Made by a program: the position numbers and the translations under genes. Below, in pieces: positions 44,149-54,156 of a DNA stretch of 64,000 bases (position 1 is its first letter; each line of letters opens with the position of its first letter). Under the pieces are notes generated by a model. The model was given only the letters and a program-made list of their open reading frames with translations, was not told the origin of the DNA and searched no databases. The DNA comes from JAMZMI01 sp039970095 (GTDB lineage Bacteria; Bacteroidota; Bacteroidia; Cytophagales; Cyclobacteriaceae): NCBI GenBank assembly GCA_039970095.1, contig JBDVMP010000024.1, forward strand, positions 50,489 to 114,488, given 5' to 3'.

Positions 44149-44865
44149 TTAAACAAGGTAGAAGAAGGTGAAAACAAACACCCATACAAGGTCTACAAAG
44201 TGCCAATAAAGACCGACTTTTTCAACCATTTCATAGTGTCCTCTCTTCTCCAGTTTCCCAACCGTGGTTTGGTAGAAAACGATGAAGTTCAACATAACAC
44301 CACTGAACACGTGAAAACCATGAAATCCAGTAATAAAGAAAAATAATGCAGCAAAGTTCGAAGGACCGTACTCATTCCATGAAAGACTAGCTCCTCCGCC
44401 ACCTGTTCCATGAATAAAGTGCGACCACTCCCACGCTTGACATCCGAGGAAAGTAAAACCGCCAAGAATAGTCCATAGCATCCATTTCTCTACTGCGGCT
44501 TTGTCCATTCTCTGTCCGGCCTCAACAGCCAAAACCATAGTTACACTGCTGAGAATGAGAATAAAAGTCATAATCCCAACAAACACCAAAGGCAATGAAA
44601 CCCCGTGTAAAAAGGGAACCGCTTCAAAGACCTTTTCCGGAATTGGCCAATATTCCTGAGAGAATACGAAATCCTCGATCATACCATCATATGCTGGATG
44701 GCTGAATCTAATCAATCCGTAAGTAATAAGTAAAGCCGAGAAAGTAAATGCGTCGGAGAGTAGAAAAAACCACATCATGAGTTTGCCATAACTGGCTTTC
44801 ATAGGAGCTACGCCCCCTCCCCATGCGTTCACATTTTCATCCACCAAAACTGCAGTGTTTGCCAT
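44149..44865 (-). CDS. coxC: Cytochrome c oxidase subunit III (second copy)
   Basis: Protein of 238 residues with about six or seven TM helices. The conserved subunit III pattern is seen: LMMWFFLLSDAFTFSALLIT, then CQAWEWSHFIHGTGGGGAS, then FFFITGFHGFHVFSGVMLN and VEKVGLYWHFVDLVWVFVF, in which HGFHV and YWHFVD are family hallmarks. It supports the proton-pumping core subunit and proton entry. Two adjacent subunit-III-like genes are normal in Bacteroidota oxidase operons; this is the longer one. It starts 11 bases after the first. Confidence 0.93.
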   Translation of the reverse strand: MANTAVLVDENVNAWGGGVAPMKASYGKLMMWFFLLSDAFTFSALLITYGLIRFSHPAYDGMIEDFVFSQEYWPIPEKVFEAVPFLHGVSLPLVFVGIMTFILILSSVTMVLAVEAGQRMDKAAVEKWMLWTILGGFTFLGCQAWEWSHFIHGTGGGGASLSWNEYGPSNFAALFFFITGFHGFHVFSGVMLNFIVFYQTTVGKLEKRGHYEMVEKVGLYWHFVDLVWVFVFTFFYLV

Positions 44866-44876
44866 AATGAATCAGT

Positions 44877-45458
44877 CTAATTATTGAGAATCAAAAATAA
44901 GTATAAATACAGCCAAAGTCCACCCAAAAAATGCCAATAAGTTATACACATTTCCATTTGGGCCAAGCTTTTAGAATGAACCTTGTATTTGAAAGAATTG
45001 TAAAGCACAACAGACAGAAAAATCAAGCCTCCTATCAGGTGCGCCACATGCAATCCCGTAAAGACGTAAATAAATGAGCCAGAAGGATTTCCAACAAAAA
45101 ACACTTCCTGATTCACCAGCTGTCCCCAGGACATATACTGACCTACCGTGAACGCTATTGCCAATAAACCCGTAACAACCAGACCTAACCTGATATTAAA
45201 CAGGTTGTTCCTTTTAGCAGAGATATATGCAAAGTGAATACTCAAACTACTCAATACTATTATCACAGACGTAACTGCGAACATTGATGGAAACTCAACA
45301 AGCGCCCAATTTCCTTCTGCTTTTTTTACAATATATGCACTCGTTAAAGAAGCAAAAATCATCGTCACAGAGATGATGAAAAGCCACATGGCAAACTTCT
45401 TCGGGTGCATTGATCGAACACTCACTTTACCCAAATGTATATCTGCTGATTTATCCAT
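44877..45458 (-). CDS. coxC: Cytochrome c oxidase subunit III (first, shorter copy)
   Basis: Protein of 193 residues with five TM helices, the short form of subunit III (CoxO-like). KKFAMWLFIISVTMIFASLT, FTVGQYMSWGQLVNQEVFF, YVFTGLHVAHLIGGLIFLS and ITYWHFLGGLWLYLYLFL carry the family's GLHVAH and YWHFLGG motifs. It is encoded five bases after the haem O synthase gene (45464). Both subunit-III-like proteins would be part of one oxidase or alternate. Confidence 0.92.
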   Translation of the reverse strand: MDKSADIHLGKVSVRSMHPKKFAMWLFIISVTMIFASLTSAYIVKKAEGNWALVEFPSMFAVTSVIIVLSSLSIHFAYISAKRNNLFNIRLGLVVTGLLAIAFTVGQYMSWGQLVNQEVFFVGNPSGSFIYVFTGLHVAHLIGGLIFLSVVLYNSFKYKVHSKSLAQMEMCITYWHFLGGLWLYLYLFLILNN

Positions 45459-45463
45459 CTCTA

Positions 45464-46351
45464 TTATATTTTATCCAACAAGTAAGCAATCTGAACAATA
45501 GGTAGGTATATGAATGACCCAAACATAATTTTCAACGCTGACTTGCGTGAATAATCTTTCATAAGTAAGAATGTTTGAGAAAGAAAAAGGACTCCACATA
45601 AAGTAGCTACCACTCCACTCGTAATACCAGTAAACCCAAAATAAGTCGGCAAAAGACCTAGAGGCAATAAAAACAAAGTATAAGTCATTATATTGATTGC
45701 CGTATTTAAATCCTGCTTTCCTGAACTAGGCAAGAGTTTGAACCCCGCTTTTTTATAATCCTCGTCCGCTACCCAGGCTATCGCCCAAAAATGCGGAAAC
45801 TGCCAAATAAATTGAATGCCAAAGATTATCAAAGCCTCATAAGTCACGACACCCGTCGCTGCAGTCCACCCCAACAGTGGCGGCAAAGCTCCAGGAATAG
45901 CTCCTACAAACACAGCAATTGGCCCAACCCTTTTAAGTGGAGTATACACGTAAGAGTAAAGAACCATTGACAAAATTGATAGAACCACTGTTATAGGATT
46001 GGTTTGCCAGATCAACAGCCCCAATCCTACCGAACCGGTAATTATTGTAAACCCCCAAGCTTCGTTGATACTCAGCCTTCCCGTAGGTAAAGGCCGCCCT
46101 TTGGTTCTATTCATCAGTTTATCATATTCCACCTCTTTTATCTGGTTGATAATCACGGATGAACCTGAAATCAAAAAGCCGCCAAATAACAAAGCAGAAA
46201 AATGCAGCCAGTTTACATCACCCGGACTACCGAGCAGGTATCCAAAACCGCAGGAAAAAGCCACCAAAGAGGATAAACGGACTTTAAGCAACTCTATATA
46301 AGATTTGACCTTTTCTAATGAGAAAACACTTATGGATGAAGGGGTAATCAT
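45464..46351 (-). CDS. ctaB: Protohaem IX farnesyltransferase (haem O synthase)
   Basis: Protein of 295 residues with about nine TM helices. The prenyltransferase motifs are present: NQIKEVEYDKLMNRTKGRP (the Asp/Arg-rich NxxxxxxDxxMxRTxxRP site) and the second loop ADEDYKKAGFKLLP. It attaches a farnesyl chain to haem b, giving haem O, the precursor of haem A for the oxidase. The start codon overlaps the stop of ctaA by one base (TAATG arrangement). Confidence 0.95.
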   Translation of the reverse strand: MITPSSISVFSLEKVKSYIELLKVRLSSLVAFSCGFGYLLGSPGDVNWLHFSALLFGGFLISGSSVIINQIKEVEYDKLMNRTKGRPLPTGRLSINEAWGFTIITGSVGLGLLIWQTNPITVVLSILSMVLYSYVYTPLKRVGPIAVFVGAIPGALPPLLGWTAATGVVTYEALIIFGIQFIWQFPHFWAIAWVADEDYKKAGFKLLPSSGKQDLNTAINIMTYTLFLLPLGLLPTYFGFTGITSGVVATLCGVLFLSQTFLLMKDYSRKSALKIMFGSFIYLPIVQIAYLLDKI

Positions 46352-47355
46352 TAAGCTACTCGCAATTTGAAATTAGACAACAAAAATAGATAAAATATAG
46401 CTCCAAAGGACAGTGTTCCAATAAACAAATGCAATGGTTGTGCAAAGGCAGGGAAGGCAAAATACGTCATGATAACTCCAAGCAAAATTTCCAAAACCAC
46501 AGACCCAATCAACACTATAAAAAGCCAATTACTTTTGGCAAGGTTCTTATTTGCAAAGACAAAAACACCAATCAACAAAGCAAGAATCAAAGAATATGAC
46601 CTGTGAATATAAAATAATATTCCCATCTCCTCTACCCAGTTAGCCTTAGTCACCCCAATCATTTTAAGGGTATCCACATGTTCTCGAATCTGAGTCCCAA
46701 AGATGATTTGAATTGTAAATAAAATAAGAATAGCAGCGGACAACTTTCCACCTTTTATCACAACATCGGAAGTGGTTGATGCAAAACGCTGAACTAACAG
46801 CAACGCCACAAGTAAAAGAGCGAGGGCCATGTGGAACGATATAAACCCAGGAAGTAAATTAGTAGAGACAACCAAAGAGCCTATCCATCCTTGAAACAAA
46901 ACTAAAATGAAACTACTAACACCGAGAACTTTAACCCATATACCCTGATGAGCAAAAGCGAACAGCATATTCAGAATAACAAACAGTCCTATCACTACCC
47001 CAACTAAACGATTGATGTATTCAACCCATGCTTTACCTGTATCAAAATATGTAGGCTTTTGTGCATTAGGGTCAGATAAAACTTTGTCAGCAAGACCATC
47101 AAAAGCAATCGCGTTGAGCACCCCTGCCAACCTATTGTTTTTCGTCAAACGCTTTTCCATATAGATCTCCTCGTACCCTTCTGGCAAATCAACTGCTGAC
47201 GCTGGTGGAATGTAGCTTCCAAAACACTTAGGCCAATCGGGACATCCCATACCAGCCCCCATACTACGAACAATGCCGCCCACTAGAATAAGTAAGTAGA
47301 CGGCAATGATCGTGTAAAGATTAAATCTTAAAAACCTATCAGTGTTTAGCTTCAT
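46351..47355 (-). CDS. ctaA: Haem A synthase
   Basis: Protein of 334 residues from the ATG at 47355 (MKLNTDRFLRFNLYTIIAVY). The frame is open to 47484, but the extra 43 residues are the antisense-frame overlap with coxA and are unlike CtaA. Eight TM helices are present. GCPDWPKCFGSYIPP near the N-terminus provides the conserved cysteine pair, and histidines for haem ligands occur at about EHVDTLKM, FIHRSYSL-like IHRSYS, HMALALL and PLHLFIG. It hydroxylates the C8 methyl of haem O to haem A. It overlaps the end of coxA by 17 bases. The product of ctaB, encoded next, is its substrate supplier. Confidence 0.93.
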   Translation of the reverse strand: MKLNTDRFLRFNLYTIIAVYLLILVGGIVRSMGAGMGCPDWPKCFGSYIPPASAVDLPEGYEEIYMEKRLTKNNRLAGVLNAIAFDGLADKVLSDPNAQKPTYFDTGKAWVEYINRLVGVVIGLFVILNMLFAFAHQGIWVKVLGVSSFILVLFQGWIGSLVVSTNLLPGFISFHMALALLLVALLLVQRFASTTSDVVIKGGKLSAAILILFTIQIIFGTQIREHVDTLKMIGVTKANWVEEMGILFYIHRSYSLILALLIGVFVFANKNLAKSNWLFIVLIGSVVLEILLGVIMTYFAFPAFAQPLHLFIGTLSFGAIFYLFLLSNFKLRVA

Positions 47356-49195
47356 CAGAAACCGGACTGACATTTTCTGCCTTAGCAACCTCGTTTTCGA
47401 AAGCCAGATTGCTTTCCGGTGTATGGCTATATGGAACAGTTTGAGGAATAAAATCTTTTTCAGATCCAGGCTTACTGTAATCATACGGCCATCTATATAC
47501 CTTAGGAATGTCGCCTACCCAGTTACCGTGCTCAGGAATTCTCGGAGTTGTCCATTCTAGCGTAGTAGAATTCCATGGGTTAGCAGGAGCTTTTCTTCCT
47601 TTATAGATGCTATAAAAGAAGTTGAACAAGAAAATAAACTGAGCTCCAAATGTTAAAATAGCCGCGACACTTACAAATGAATTCAAATCAGCGAATGAAT
47701 TGAAAGCATCGAAGTTAGTCCATGAATAATATCTTCTAGGGAATCCTGCTATACCAATATAGTGTAACGGAAAGAATACAAGGTAAACCCCAACAAAAGT
47801 CAACCAGAAGTGGATATATCCTAATTTCTCATCCATCATTCTTCCGAACATTTTAGGGAACCAGTGGTAAACACCAGCCAACAGGCCAAAGAATGAAGCG
47901 CTTCCCATTACAAGATGGAAGTGAGCAACAACGAAATAAGTATCATGTAAATTGATATCCAAGGCTGAATTTCCTAAGAAAATACCTGTCAAACCACCCG
48001 ATATAAAGAATGAAACCAAACCAATAGAAAACAACATGGCTGGAGTAAATACAATATTACCCTTCCATAAGGTAGTAATATAGTTGAAGGCCTTAACCGC
48101 GGATGGAACTGCAATTATCAATGTAAGGAACATAAATATTGACCCAAGGAACGGGTTCATCCCTGTTACAAACATATGGTGAGCCCAAACGATAAATGAC
48201 AAAAATGCAATGGCCAACATAGAACCGATCATGGCTCTGTAACCAAATATTGGCTTTCGAGAATTCGTAGCGATAATCTCTGATGTAATACCCAGCGCAG
48301 GCAATAGCACTATGTAAACTTCCGGGTGTCCAAGGAACCAGAATAAATGCTGATAAAGAATTGGGCTTCCTCCTTGATTAGGAAGTGCCTCTCCCGCTAT
48401 AAAAATATCAGATAAGTAAAAGCTTGTTCCGAATGACCTATCAAACACCAAAAGAAGCGCAGCAGCCACCAAAACAGGGAAAGAAAGTAATCCTATTACA
48501 GCAGTAATAAAAAAGGCCCAAATCGTTAATGGAAGCCTTGAGAAAGACATCCCTTCTGTTCTCAGGTTAATAACTGTAGTGATATAATTAATTCCACCAA
48601 GTAGTGTTGAAGCAATGAAGAACACCATTGCAACTAGCCACATGGTCATACCTGCTCCTGAACCCGAAATTGCCTGAGGCAATGCGCTCAATGGAGGGTA
48701 AACTGTCCACCCACCACTCGCTGGTCCTGTTTCCAAAAACAGAGATACGAACATAATCACACTTGAAAGGAAAAAGAACCAGTATGAAAGCATGTTCATA
48801 AACCCTGACGCCATATCTCTGGCACCTATCTGAAGTGGGATTAAGAAGTTACTAAATGTACCACTTAGCCCAGCTGTAAGCACGAAAAACACCATGATAG
48901 TTCCGTGCATTGTCACAAGCGACAAGTAGAACTCTGAATCAAGTTTACCTCCCTCTGTAACCCATTTACCAATTACAGGACGTAACCATTCCAAATCCAT
49001 ATCCGGAAAACCTAGCTGTAATCTGAAAATCACAGACAAAGCCCCACCTATTATGGCCCAAAAAATACCTGTGATAAGAAACTGCTTACCTATGGTTTTA
49101 TGATCTGTACTAAATATATATTTCTCGATAAAGCTCAGCTCATGATGATCATCATGATGTACTTCCTCTTCTACGTGAATATCTGCAACTGACAT
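47339..49195 (-). CDS. coxA: Cytochrome c oxidase subunit I
   Basis: Protein of 618 residues, A-type haem-copper oxidase. The ligands are present: VTMHGTIM (low-spin haem), LGHPEVYI (CuB His and the Tyr that cross-links to it), WAHHMFVTGM (two CuB His) and VVAHFHLVMG (high- and low-spin haem a3/a). The D-channel motif QIGARDMASGFMNMLSYW, 12 TM helices and the His-rich N-terminus (EEVHHDDHHELS) are typical of Bacteroidota. It reduces oxygen to water and pumps protons. It follows coxB by 12 bases and overlaps ctaA by 17. Confidence 0.97.
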   Translation of the reverse strand: MSVADIHVEEEVHHDDHHELSFIEKYIFSTDHKTIGKQFLITGIFWAIIGGALSVIFRLQLGFPDMDLEWLRPVIGKWVTEGGKLDSEFYLSLVTMHGTIMVFFVLTAGLSGTFSNFLIPLQIGARDMASGFMNMLSYWFFFLSSVIMFVSLFLETGPASGGWTVYPPLSALPQAISGSGAGMTMWLVAMVFFIASTLLGGINYITTVINLRTEGMSFSRLPLTIWAFFITAVIGLLSFPVLVAAALLLVFDRSFGTSFYLSDIFIAGEALPNQGGSPILYQHLFWFLGHPEVYIVLLPALGITSEIIATNSRKPIFGYRAMIGSMLAIAFLSFIVWAHHMFVTGMNPFLGSIFMFLTLIIAVPSAVKAFNYITTLWKGNIVFTPAMLFSIGLVSFFISGGLTGIFLGNSALDINLHDTYFVVAHFHLVMGSASFFGLLAGVYHWFPKMFGRMMDEKLGYIHFWLTFVGVYLVFFPLHYIGIAGFPRRYYSWTNFDAFNSFADLNSFVSVAAILTFGAQFIFLFNFFYSIYKGRKAPANPWNSTTLEWTTPRIPEHGNWVGDIPKVYRWPYDYSKPGSEKDFIPQTVPYSHTPESNLAFENEVAKAENVSPVSDEAKH

Positions 49196-49207
49196 ATTCT
49201 AATGCTT

Positions 49208-50290
49208 TTAATTTGAACTGCTAACTAACGAGTTTTCTACTACTATTTCTGGTTCGATCTCGATACCAGCACTAATTTTTGCTAATTCTTGAAGATCAGT
49301 GGGAACATGAGACAAGTAATCTTCATTTTGTTTCAACCAAGGAGTTTGCTCAGCATACCACTTCTCATATTCCTCAGGTTCGTCAACCACCACAACATAT
49401 CTCATTGCAAAGTGTCCTTTCCCACAGATTTTATTACAAACCAGTTCATAATTGAAGTCAGGGTTACCTGTTTCTTCTCTCATATCTGCCGTACTTTTAG
49501 TTGGGGTAAACCAAAAATGTGTTGGTAAACCTGGTACCGCATTCATTTGCATTCTAAAATGCGGCATGTAAACACTATGAATTACATCTCTTGCTCTAAT
49601 TTTCAGCAGAACAGGCTTTCCCTTCGGTATGTGAAGTTCAATTGGAATGAAGTCGTCAAATGCCGCTCTATCCGTGAAATCAATACCCATTTGATTTGTT
49701 ACATCGATCTTCTTGTAATCGTAATCTCCTAATTTCTTATCTGCACCTGGGTATCTCACTGCCCATGCATATTGATATCCCATTACTTCAACAACTTCAG
49801 CATCATCTGGTGCAGGCGCTGTGATATCACTCCAGGCTTTCCACCCGAAGAGTATTAAAACGGCCAAAACAATGGCTGGAACACCTGTCCAGAAATATTC
49901 CAACTTATGATTATCAGGATAGTAATGAGCTTTTTGACCTTCTTTGTGCTGATACTTAAAAGCAAATCCAAAAAGGAAGATTTGGGTTATAATAAACACA
50001 ACACCTGTCAAACCCATTGTAATCCAAAACAAACGATCCGTTACAACACCATGCTCAGAAGCAATTGGCTGTACAAATCCTTCATTCAACCCTCCAAATG
50101 AGTAGTAAAAGAACCCTATGACTCCTAAAATTAAGAATAGAAGCATCAACAAGGCATTAGTCTTGTTACCCGTAGGCACTTTCTTTTTCGAATCACCTTT
50201 GGCAATTCCAACAAGAGTTGTTACTCTGAAGATTGACACCAAAATGGCAACAACCAAAACAACCGCTATAACTAAGATCAAATTCAACAT
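49208..50290 (-). CDS. coxB: Cytochrome c oxidase subunit II
   Basis: Protein of 360 residues. A first hydrophobic segment (about 3-25) is followed by two further TM helices (about 45-65 and 86-108) and YYPDNHKLEYFWTGVPAIVL, the typical start of the subunit II helix pair. The periplasmic cupredoxin domain carries the CuA site: the His in ARDVIHSVYMPHF and the set CNKICGKGHFAM (C-x3-C-x3-H-x2-M). An aromatic patch, MGYQYAWAVRYPG, passes electrons from cytochrome c. The three-TM form with a long N-terminus is usual in Bacteroidota. The donor is likely ActE or ActA of the neighbouring complex. Confidence 0.95.
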   Translation of the reverse strand: MLNLILVIAVVLVVAILVSIFRVTTLVGIAKGDSKKKVPTGNKTNALLMLLFLILGVIGFFYYSFGGLNEGFVQPIASEHGVVTDRLFWITMGLTGVVFIITQIFLFGFAFKYQHKEGQKAHYYPDNHKLEYFWTGVPAIVLAVLILFGWKAWSDITAPAPDDAEVVEVMGYQYAWAVRYPGADKKLGDYDYKKIDVTNQMGIDFTDRAAFDDFIPIELHIPKGKPVLLKIRARDVIHSVYMPHFRMQMNAVPGLPTHFWFTPTKSTADMREETGNPDFNYELVCNKICGKGHFAMRYVVVVDEPEEYEKWYAEQTPWLKQNEDYLSHVPTDLQELAKISAGIEIEPEIVVENSLVSSSN

Positions 50291-50318
50291 ATCGATTCGA
50301 TTACTCTATTTCTTATTC

Positions 50319-51593
50319 TTAAATATGGTGATGTAAACTCTCTTTCAACATTGGATGATTCTTAGCTACCAATGGCATTTTGCTTAATTGATTGAGCACT
50401 ACGAAAATGAATGCTCCGGCATAAATAAACATTAGACCCAATTCAAGGAAACCAAATCCTCCATGTCCTTTCAAAGTACCAGGTGTAATCATCAGATAGA
50501 AGTCCAACCAATGACCAATGATTACAATTGGGGCTACAACTTTCAGTATTCTAGCATGTCGCTTAGAGTCTCTTGTCATCAACATAAGGAATGGCAAGAA
50601 AAAGTTTACAATAAGGTTCAAGAAAAACAATGAGGTATAAGGCCCCTCTTTCCATCTTTCGAAAAAGTAAATGGTTTCTTCAGGAATGTTCGCATAATAA
50701 ATCAACAAGAACTGCGAAAACCATATGTAGGTCCAGAAAATACTAAAAGCAAAAACGAATTTACCAAGATCATGCAGGTGATTGGCGTTCACGACAGACA
50801 AATAACCTTGATCTTTTAACAAAACCACAATCAAGGTAATAAGAGCCAAACCAGAAACCCACCAGCTAGCAAAAACATACCATCCAAACATAGTACTAAA
50901 CCAGTGAGTGTCTATTGACATCACCCAATCCCAGGCAGACATTGAAGAAGAAACAGCAAAAAACACTAAGAAAATAGCAGATAGCTTTCTCATCTTGTAC
51001 CACTTCTCCGAACCGCCATCCAAATCCTCACTTAAAGCAACACTTTTCAGTTTTAAGAAAAGTAAATACCATACTCCAAAGAAAATCACCATCCGTGCTA
51101 TAAAGAAGAAAGGAAATCCTCCTGAATGCAAAGGCCAAAAGAAGTAACCTGCCTTATCTTGAATAAGCCTATCACCACCTTCTTCAAGAGGCAAATAAAC
51201 ATCATGACTCATCCAGTGGAATATATTATGACCACTAGCAAAGAAGATAACCAACATCAAAACACCTGCGTATGGCAACCAGGCAGCAAATGACAATGGA
51301 ATTCTCTTTATGCCAGATGACCACCCTGCTTGAGCGGCATACTGAATAGTGAAGAAGAAAACTCCAATTACCGCCAATCCAGTGAAAAACACATTGTTAA
51401 TCCAAAGGTTGGCAAACAATCTTTGCGTCCAATGAAAAGCATGACCGCCTTCCTCAGCGCCTGCAAGTTCGTGATGCCCACCGCCCATAGAAACCATTAG
51501 TATTCCTATGATGGTAAGTACAATCCCCACGCCTATAAAAATCAAGAGGTTCTTTTTAGTGCCTCCCGTAAAATCAAATTTCTCGTCAACCAT
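50319..51593 (-). CDS. actF: Alternative complex III subunit ActF (quinol:cytochrome c oxidoreductase membrane subunit)
   Basis: Protein of 424 residues with about ten TM helices. It is the second NrfD-like but diverged membrane subunit of ACIII. Landmarks are RLFANLWINNVFFTGLAVIG, WLPYAGVLMLVIFFASGHNI, SSSMSAWDWVMSIDTHWFS and IPEETIYFFERWKEGPYTSL. ActF lies beside ActC in the ACIII membrane arm. It is encoded 24 bases after actE and 29 before coxB. Confidence 0.92.
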   Translation of the reverse strand: MVDEKFDFTGGTKKNLLIFIGVGIVLTIIGILMVSMGGGHHELAGAEEGGHAFHWTQRLFANLWINNVFFTGLAVIGVFFFTIQYAAQAGWSSGIKRIPLSFAAWLPYAGVLMLVIFFASGHNIFHWMSHDVYLPLEEGGDRLIQDKAGYFFWPLHSGGFPFFFIARMVIFFGVWYLLFLKLKSVALSEDLDGGSEKWYKMRKLSAIFLVFFAVSSSMSAWDWVMSIDTHWFSTMFGWYVFASWWVSGLALITLIVVLLKDQGYLSVVNANHLHDLGKFVFAFSIFWTYIWFSQFLLIYYANIPEETIYFFERWKEGPYTSLFFLNLIVNFFLPFLMLMTRDSKRHARILKVVAPIVIIGHWLDFYLMITPGTLKGHGGFGFLELGLMFIYAGAFIFVVLNQLSKMPLVAKNHPMLKESLHHHI

Positions 51594-51617
51594 ATCTTCT
51601 AATGGATAAAATTGTTT

Positions 51618-52235
51618 CTATTGTTTCTGAAGGGTTTGTACAAATGCCACGATTTTCCATCGTTCTTCCACGCTCAACTGAGACGCGTGAGCCCCCATTC
51701 TTCCTTTTCCATGAGTTATAACATGAAAAATATGGCCTCCTGGCTTATCTTTTACTGCAGCCGAATTGTAAGTTGGCACACCTTTAAGCACCTTTCCTAC
51801 ACTCCCATCTCCCATTCCTTTAGCTCCATGGCAATGCTCACAAAAACGATCATACAGCGCTTTGCCCTCCTTCAACACCACTTGCGAATCTTCGAAAGGA
51901 CTTACCAATTCACTTGCAGCAGTTTCATAGTCATCAGGAGCTATATGATTTGGCATATCTCCTCGTTTAATTGTACCAGCAACTGGTTCGCGCATTGTCA
52001 TTGCGAATGCGTTGTGTTCATTAGAGTTGTAAAACTCACCATGCTCATCTTCCGGGTTAGAATCTAACCAAGCACCTGCATCTTTATCCTGAATCTGAGA
52101 CAAAGGCTCATAAGGTGTAGAATGATACATCTGTGGTGCATACTCTAAACCTGTATTATCAGGACCTGCTGTACATGAAGCCAGTAATACGGCCCCCGCT
52201 GAAATAACTACTATTCGATTTATTTTGCCTAACAT
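51618..52235 (-). CDS. actE: Alternative complex III subunit ActE, mono-haem cytochrome c lipoprotein
   Basis: Protein of 205 residues. The signal ends in a lipobox (VLLASC, Cys20), so it is lipid-anchored outside the inner membrane. One haem c motif, CEHCHG (about residue 131-136), is followed by a distal Met candidate in KGRMGAHASQLS. Family members carry electrons from ActA toward the terminal oxidase. It starts six bases after actD. Downstream comes actF. Confidence 0.93.
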   Translation of the reverse strand: MLGKINRIVVISAGAVLLASCTAGPDNTGLEYAPQMYHSTPYEPLSQIQDKDAGAWLDSNPEDEHGEFYNSNEHNAFAMTMREPVAGTIKRGDMPNHIAPDDYETAASELVSPFEDSQVVLKEGKALYDRFCEHCHGAKGMGDGSVGKVLKGVPTYNSAAVKDKPGGHIFHVITHGKGRMGAHASQLSVEERWKIVAFVQTLQKQ

Positions 52236-52241
52236 GAGCGA

Positions 52242-52766
52242 TTAAAGGGTTTTCTTATTAACCTCCGAAGCACCAGAGTCAGTGAGTAATTTGCTTATTG
52301 CAGACTCGTTGATAGTATTGCTACCTAGATCAACTGCCACTATATGTTTGTCGTCTGTAATTCTTATATCCAAAAGCTTTGCTTTACCCCAAGGCTTTAG
52401 ATTACTAATCACCATGAATGTTCCTACCATACCAAAAGAAGCCAGCAACACTGTAAGCTCGAAAGTTACTGGAATGAAAGAAGGAAACGGCGCGTAATCC
52501 TTACCACCGATAATCATTGGCCAGTCTACAGTCATCATTCCAAGCTGCATGGTCAACGCTAGAGATGTACCAAGTAAGCCAAACAAAAAGGCAACAATAG
52601 TAAGTCTTGAGCCTTTGTATCCCAAAGCATCGTCAATTCCATGAACAGGAAACGGTGAATACACTTCATGGATTTTTACTCCTCCGGAACGTACGGTTTT
52701 GATTGCATCGAGAAGAACATCTTCATCCTCGTATACACCAACTAAAAAGTTCTTTGTATCAGACAT
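52242..52766 (-). CDS. actD: Alternative complex III subunit ActD (DUF3341)
   Basis: Protein of 174 residues with two TM helices (about 58-80 and 100-125). The family-typical sequence KIHEVYSPFPVHGIDDALG is complete, followed by GSRLTIVAFLFGLLG. The C-terminal domain faces the cytoplasm. ActD stabilises the membrane arm of ACIII; no redox cofactor is expected. It is encoded two bases after actC and six before actE. Confidence 0.93.
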   Translation of the reverse strand: MSDTKNFLVGVYEDEDVLLDAIKTVRSGGVKIHEVYSPFPVHGIDDALGYKGSRLTIVAFLFGLLGTSLALTMQLGMMTVDWPMIIGGKDYAPFPSFIPVTFELTVLLASFGMVGTFMVISNLKPWGKAKLLDIRITDDKHIVAVDLGSNTINESAISKLLTDSGASEVNKKTL

Positions 52767-52768
52767 TT

Positions 52769-54130
52769 TTACTTTCTTTCTCCAGTTGATTTAATAATAC
52801 TCTTAACCTCGGCCATATTGATCACAGGGAAGAACTTGGCAAAAGCAAAGAACAAAGTGAAAAACAAACCGAATGTGAATACATACACTCCAACATCAGC
52901 CCATTTAGGATAGAACATTGCCCAACTTGATGGAAGGAAATCTCTGTGAAGTGATGTAACTATGATAACAAACCTCTCAAACCACATACCGATGTTTACA
53001 ACAATCGATAATACAAATGTGGCAGCAAGGTTGGTTCTAATCTTCTTAAACCAGAACAGTTGAGGTGAAATAACATTACAAGTCATCATAGAAGCATATG
53101 CCCACCAATATGGCCCTAATGCACGGTTAAAGAATGCATATTGCTCCGCCTCGACACCTGAATACCAGGCGATAAAAAGCTCCGTGATGTAAGCAACTCC
53201 TACTATCGATCCTGTAATAATGATGACTATGTTCATCAATTCAATATGCTGAATTGTGATATAATCTTCCAGTTTGTAAACCTTTCTGGTAATCAACAAC
53301 AACGTCAAAACCATTGCAAACCCAGAGAAAATCGCACCTGCTACGAAATAAGGTGGAAAAATAGTCGTGTGCCATCCTGGAATCACAGATGTTGCAAAGT
53401 CAAATGATACGATAGTATGTACTGAAAGTACAAGTGGAGTAGCTAATCCAGCAAGAATCAACGCCACAGTTTCGTATCGAGACCAGGTTTTAGCAGCTCC
53501 ATCCCATCCAAAGCTTAAAGCCCCGTAGATAGCTGCTGAAATTTTGTTAGTTGCTCTGTCTCTAATCGTTGCAAAATCTGGAATCAGACCGATATACCAG
53601 AATACTAAAGAAACTGAGAAATAAGTTGAAATAGCAAAAACGTCCCAAAGTAGTGGTGAGTTGAAGTTTACCCAAAGTGATCCAAATGTATTTGGAAGAG
53701 GCAGTGCCCAATAGAAGCCCAACCAAGGCCTTCCCATGTGAAGTACAGGGAACATAGCAGCACAGATTACTGCAAAAATGGTCATCGCTTCAGCAGCTCT
53801 GTTTATAGACATTCTCCATCTTTGTCTGAACAGGAGAAGAATAGCAGAAATCAAAGTTCCGGCGTGACCGATACCAACCCACCAAACAAAGTTGGTGATA
53901 TCCCATGCCCAACCTACGGTTTTGTTCAATCCCCACATTCCTATTCCTTCCCAAAGAAGGGCAGCAACAGCGATTGTCCCAACTCCCAAAGTGGCGAGGG
54001 AAACAGCCATAGCGAGCAACCAAGATTTAGCTGGCTTTTGCTCTACTCTACTGCAAATATCCTGAGTAACATCATGTACCGTTTTTCCACCGGTAACTAA
54101 AGGTTCTCTAATAACAGATTCTGAAGTCAT
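52769..54130 (-). CDS. actC: Alternative complex III subunit ActC (NrfD/PsrC family)
   Basis: Protein of 453 residues with about ten TM helices. It is the NrfD/PsrC-type quinol-interacting membrane subunit: FVWWVGIGHAGTLISAILLL, LPNTFGSLWVNFNSPLLWDV, HTTIFPPYFVAGAIFSGFAM and LGPYWWAYASMMTCNVISPQ are the typical conserved stretches. It takes electrons from quinol and is linked to proton movement. A two-base gap separates its stop from the actD start. The next upstream gene is actB, 26 bases away. Confidence 0.94.
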   Translation of the reverse strand: MTSESVIREPLVTGGKTVHDVTQDICSRVEQKPAKSWLLAMAVSLATLGVGTIAVAALLWEGIGMWGLNKTVGWAWDITNFVWWVGIGHAGTLISAILLLFRQRWRMSINRAAEAMTIFAVICAAMFPVLHMGRPWLGFYWALPLPNTFGSLWVNFNSPLLWDVFAISTYFSVSLVFWYIGLIPDFATIRDRATNKISAAIYGALSFGWDGAAKTWSRYETVALILAGLATPLVLSVHTIVSFDFATSVIPGWHTTIFPPYFVAGAIFSGFAMVLTLLLITRKVYKLEDYITIQHIELMNIVIIITGSIVGVAYITELFIAWYSGVEAEQYAFFNRALGPYWWAYASMMTCNVISPQLFWFKKIRTNLAATFVLSIVVNIGMWFERFVIIVTSLHRDFLPSSWAMFYPKWADVGVYVFTFGLFFTLFFAFAKFFPVINMAEVKSIIKSTGERK

Positions 54131-54156
54131 AATCTATGTGTTACGCGTGGGCAATT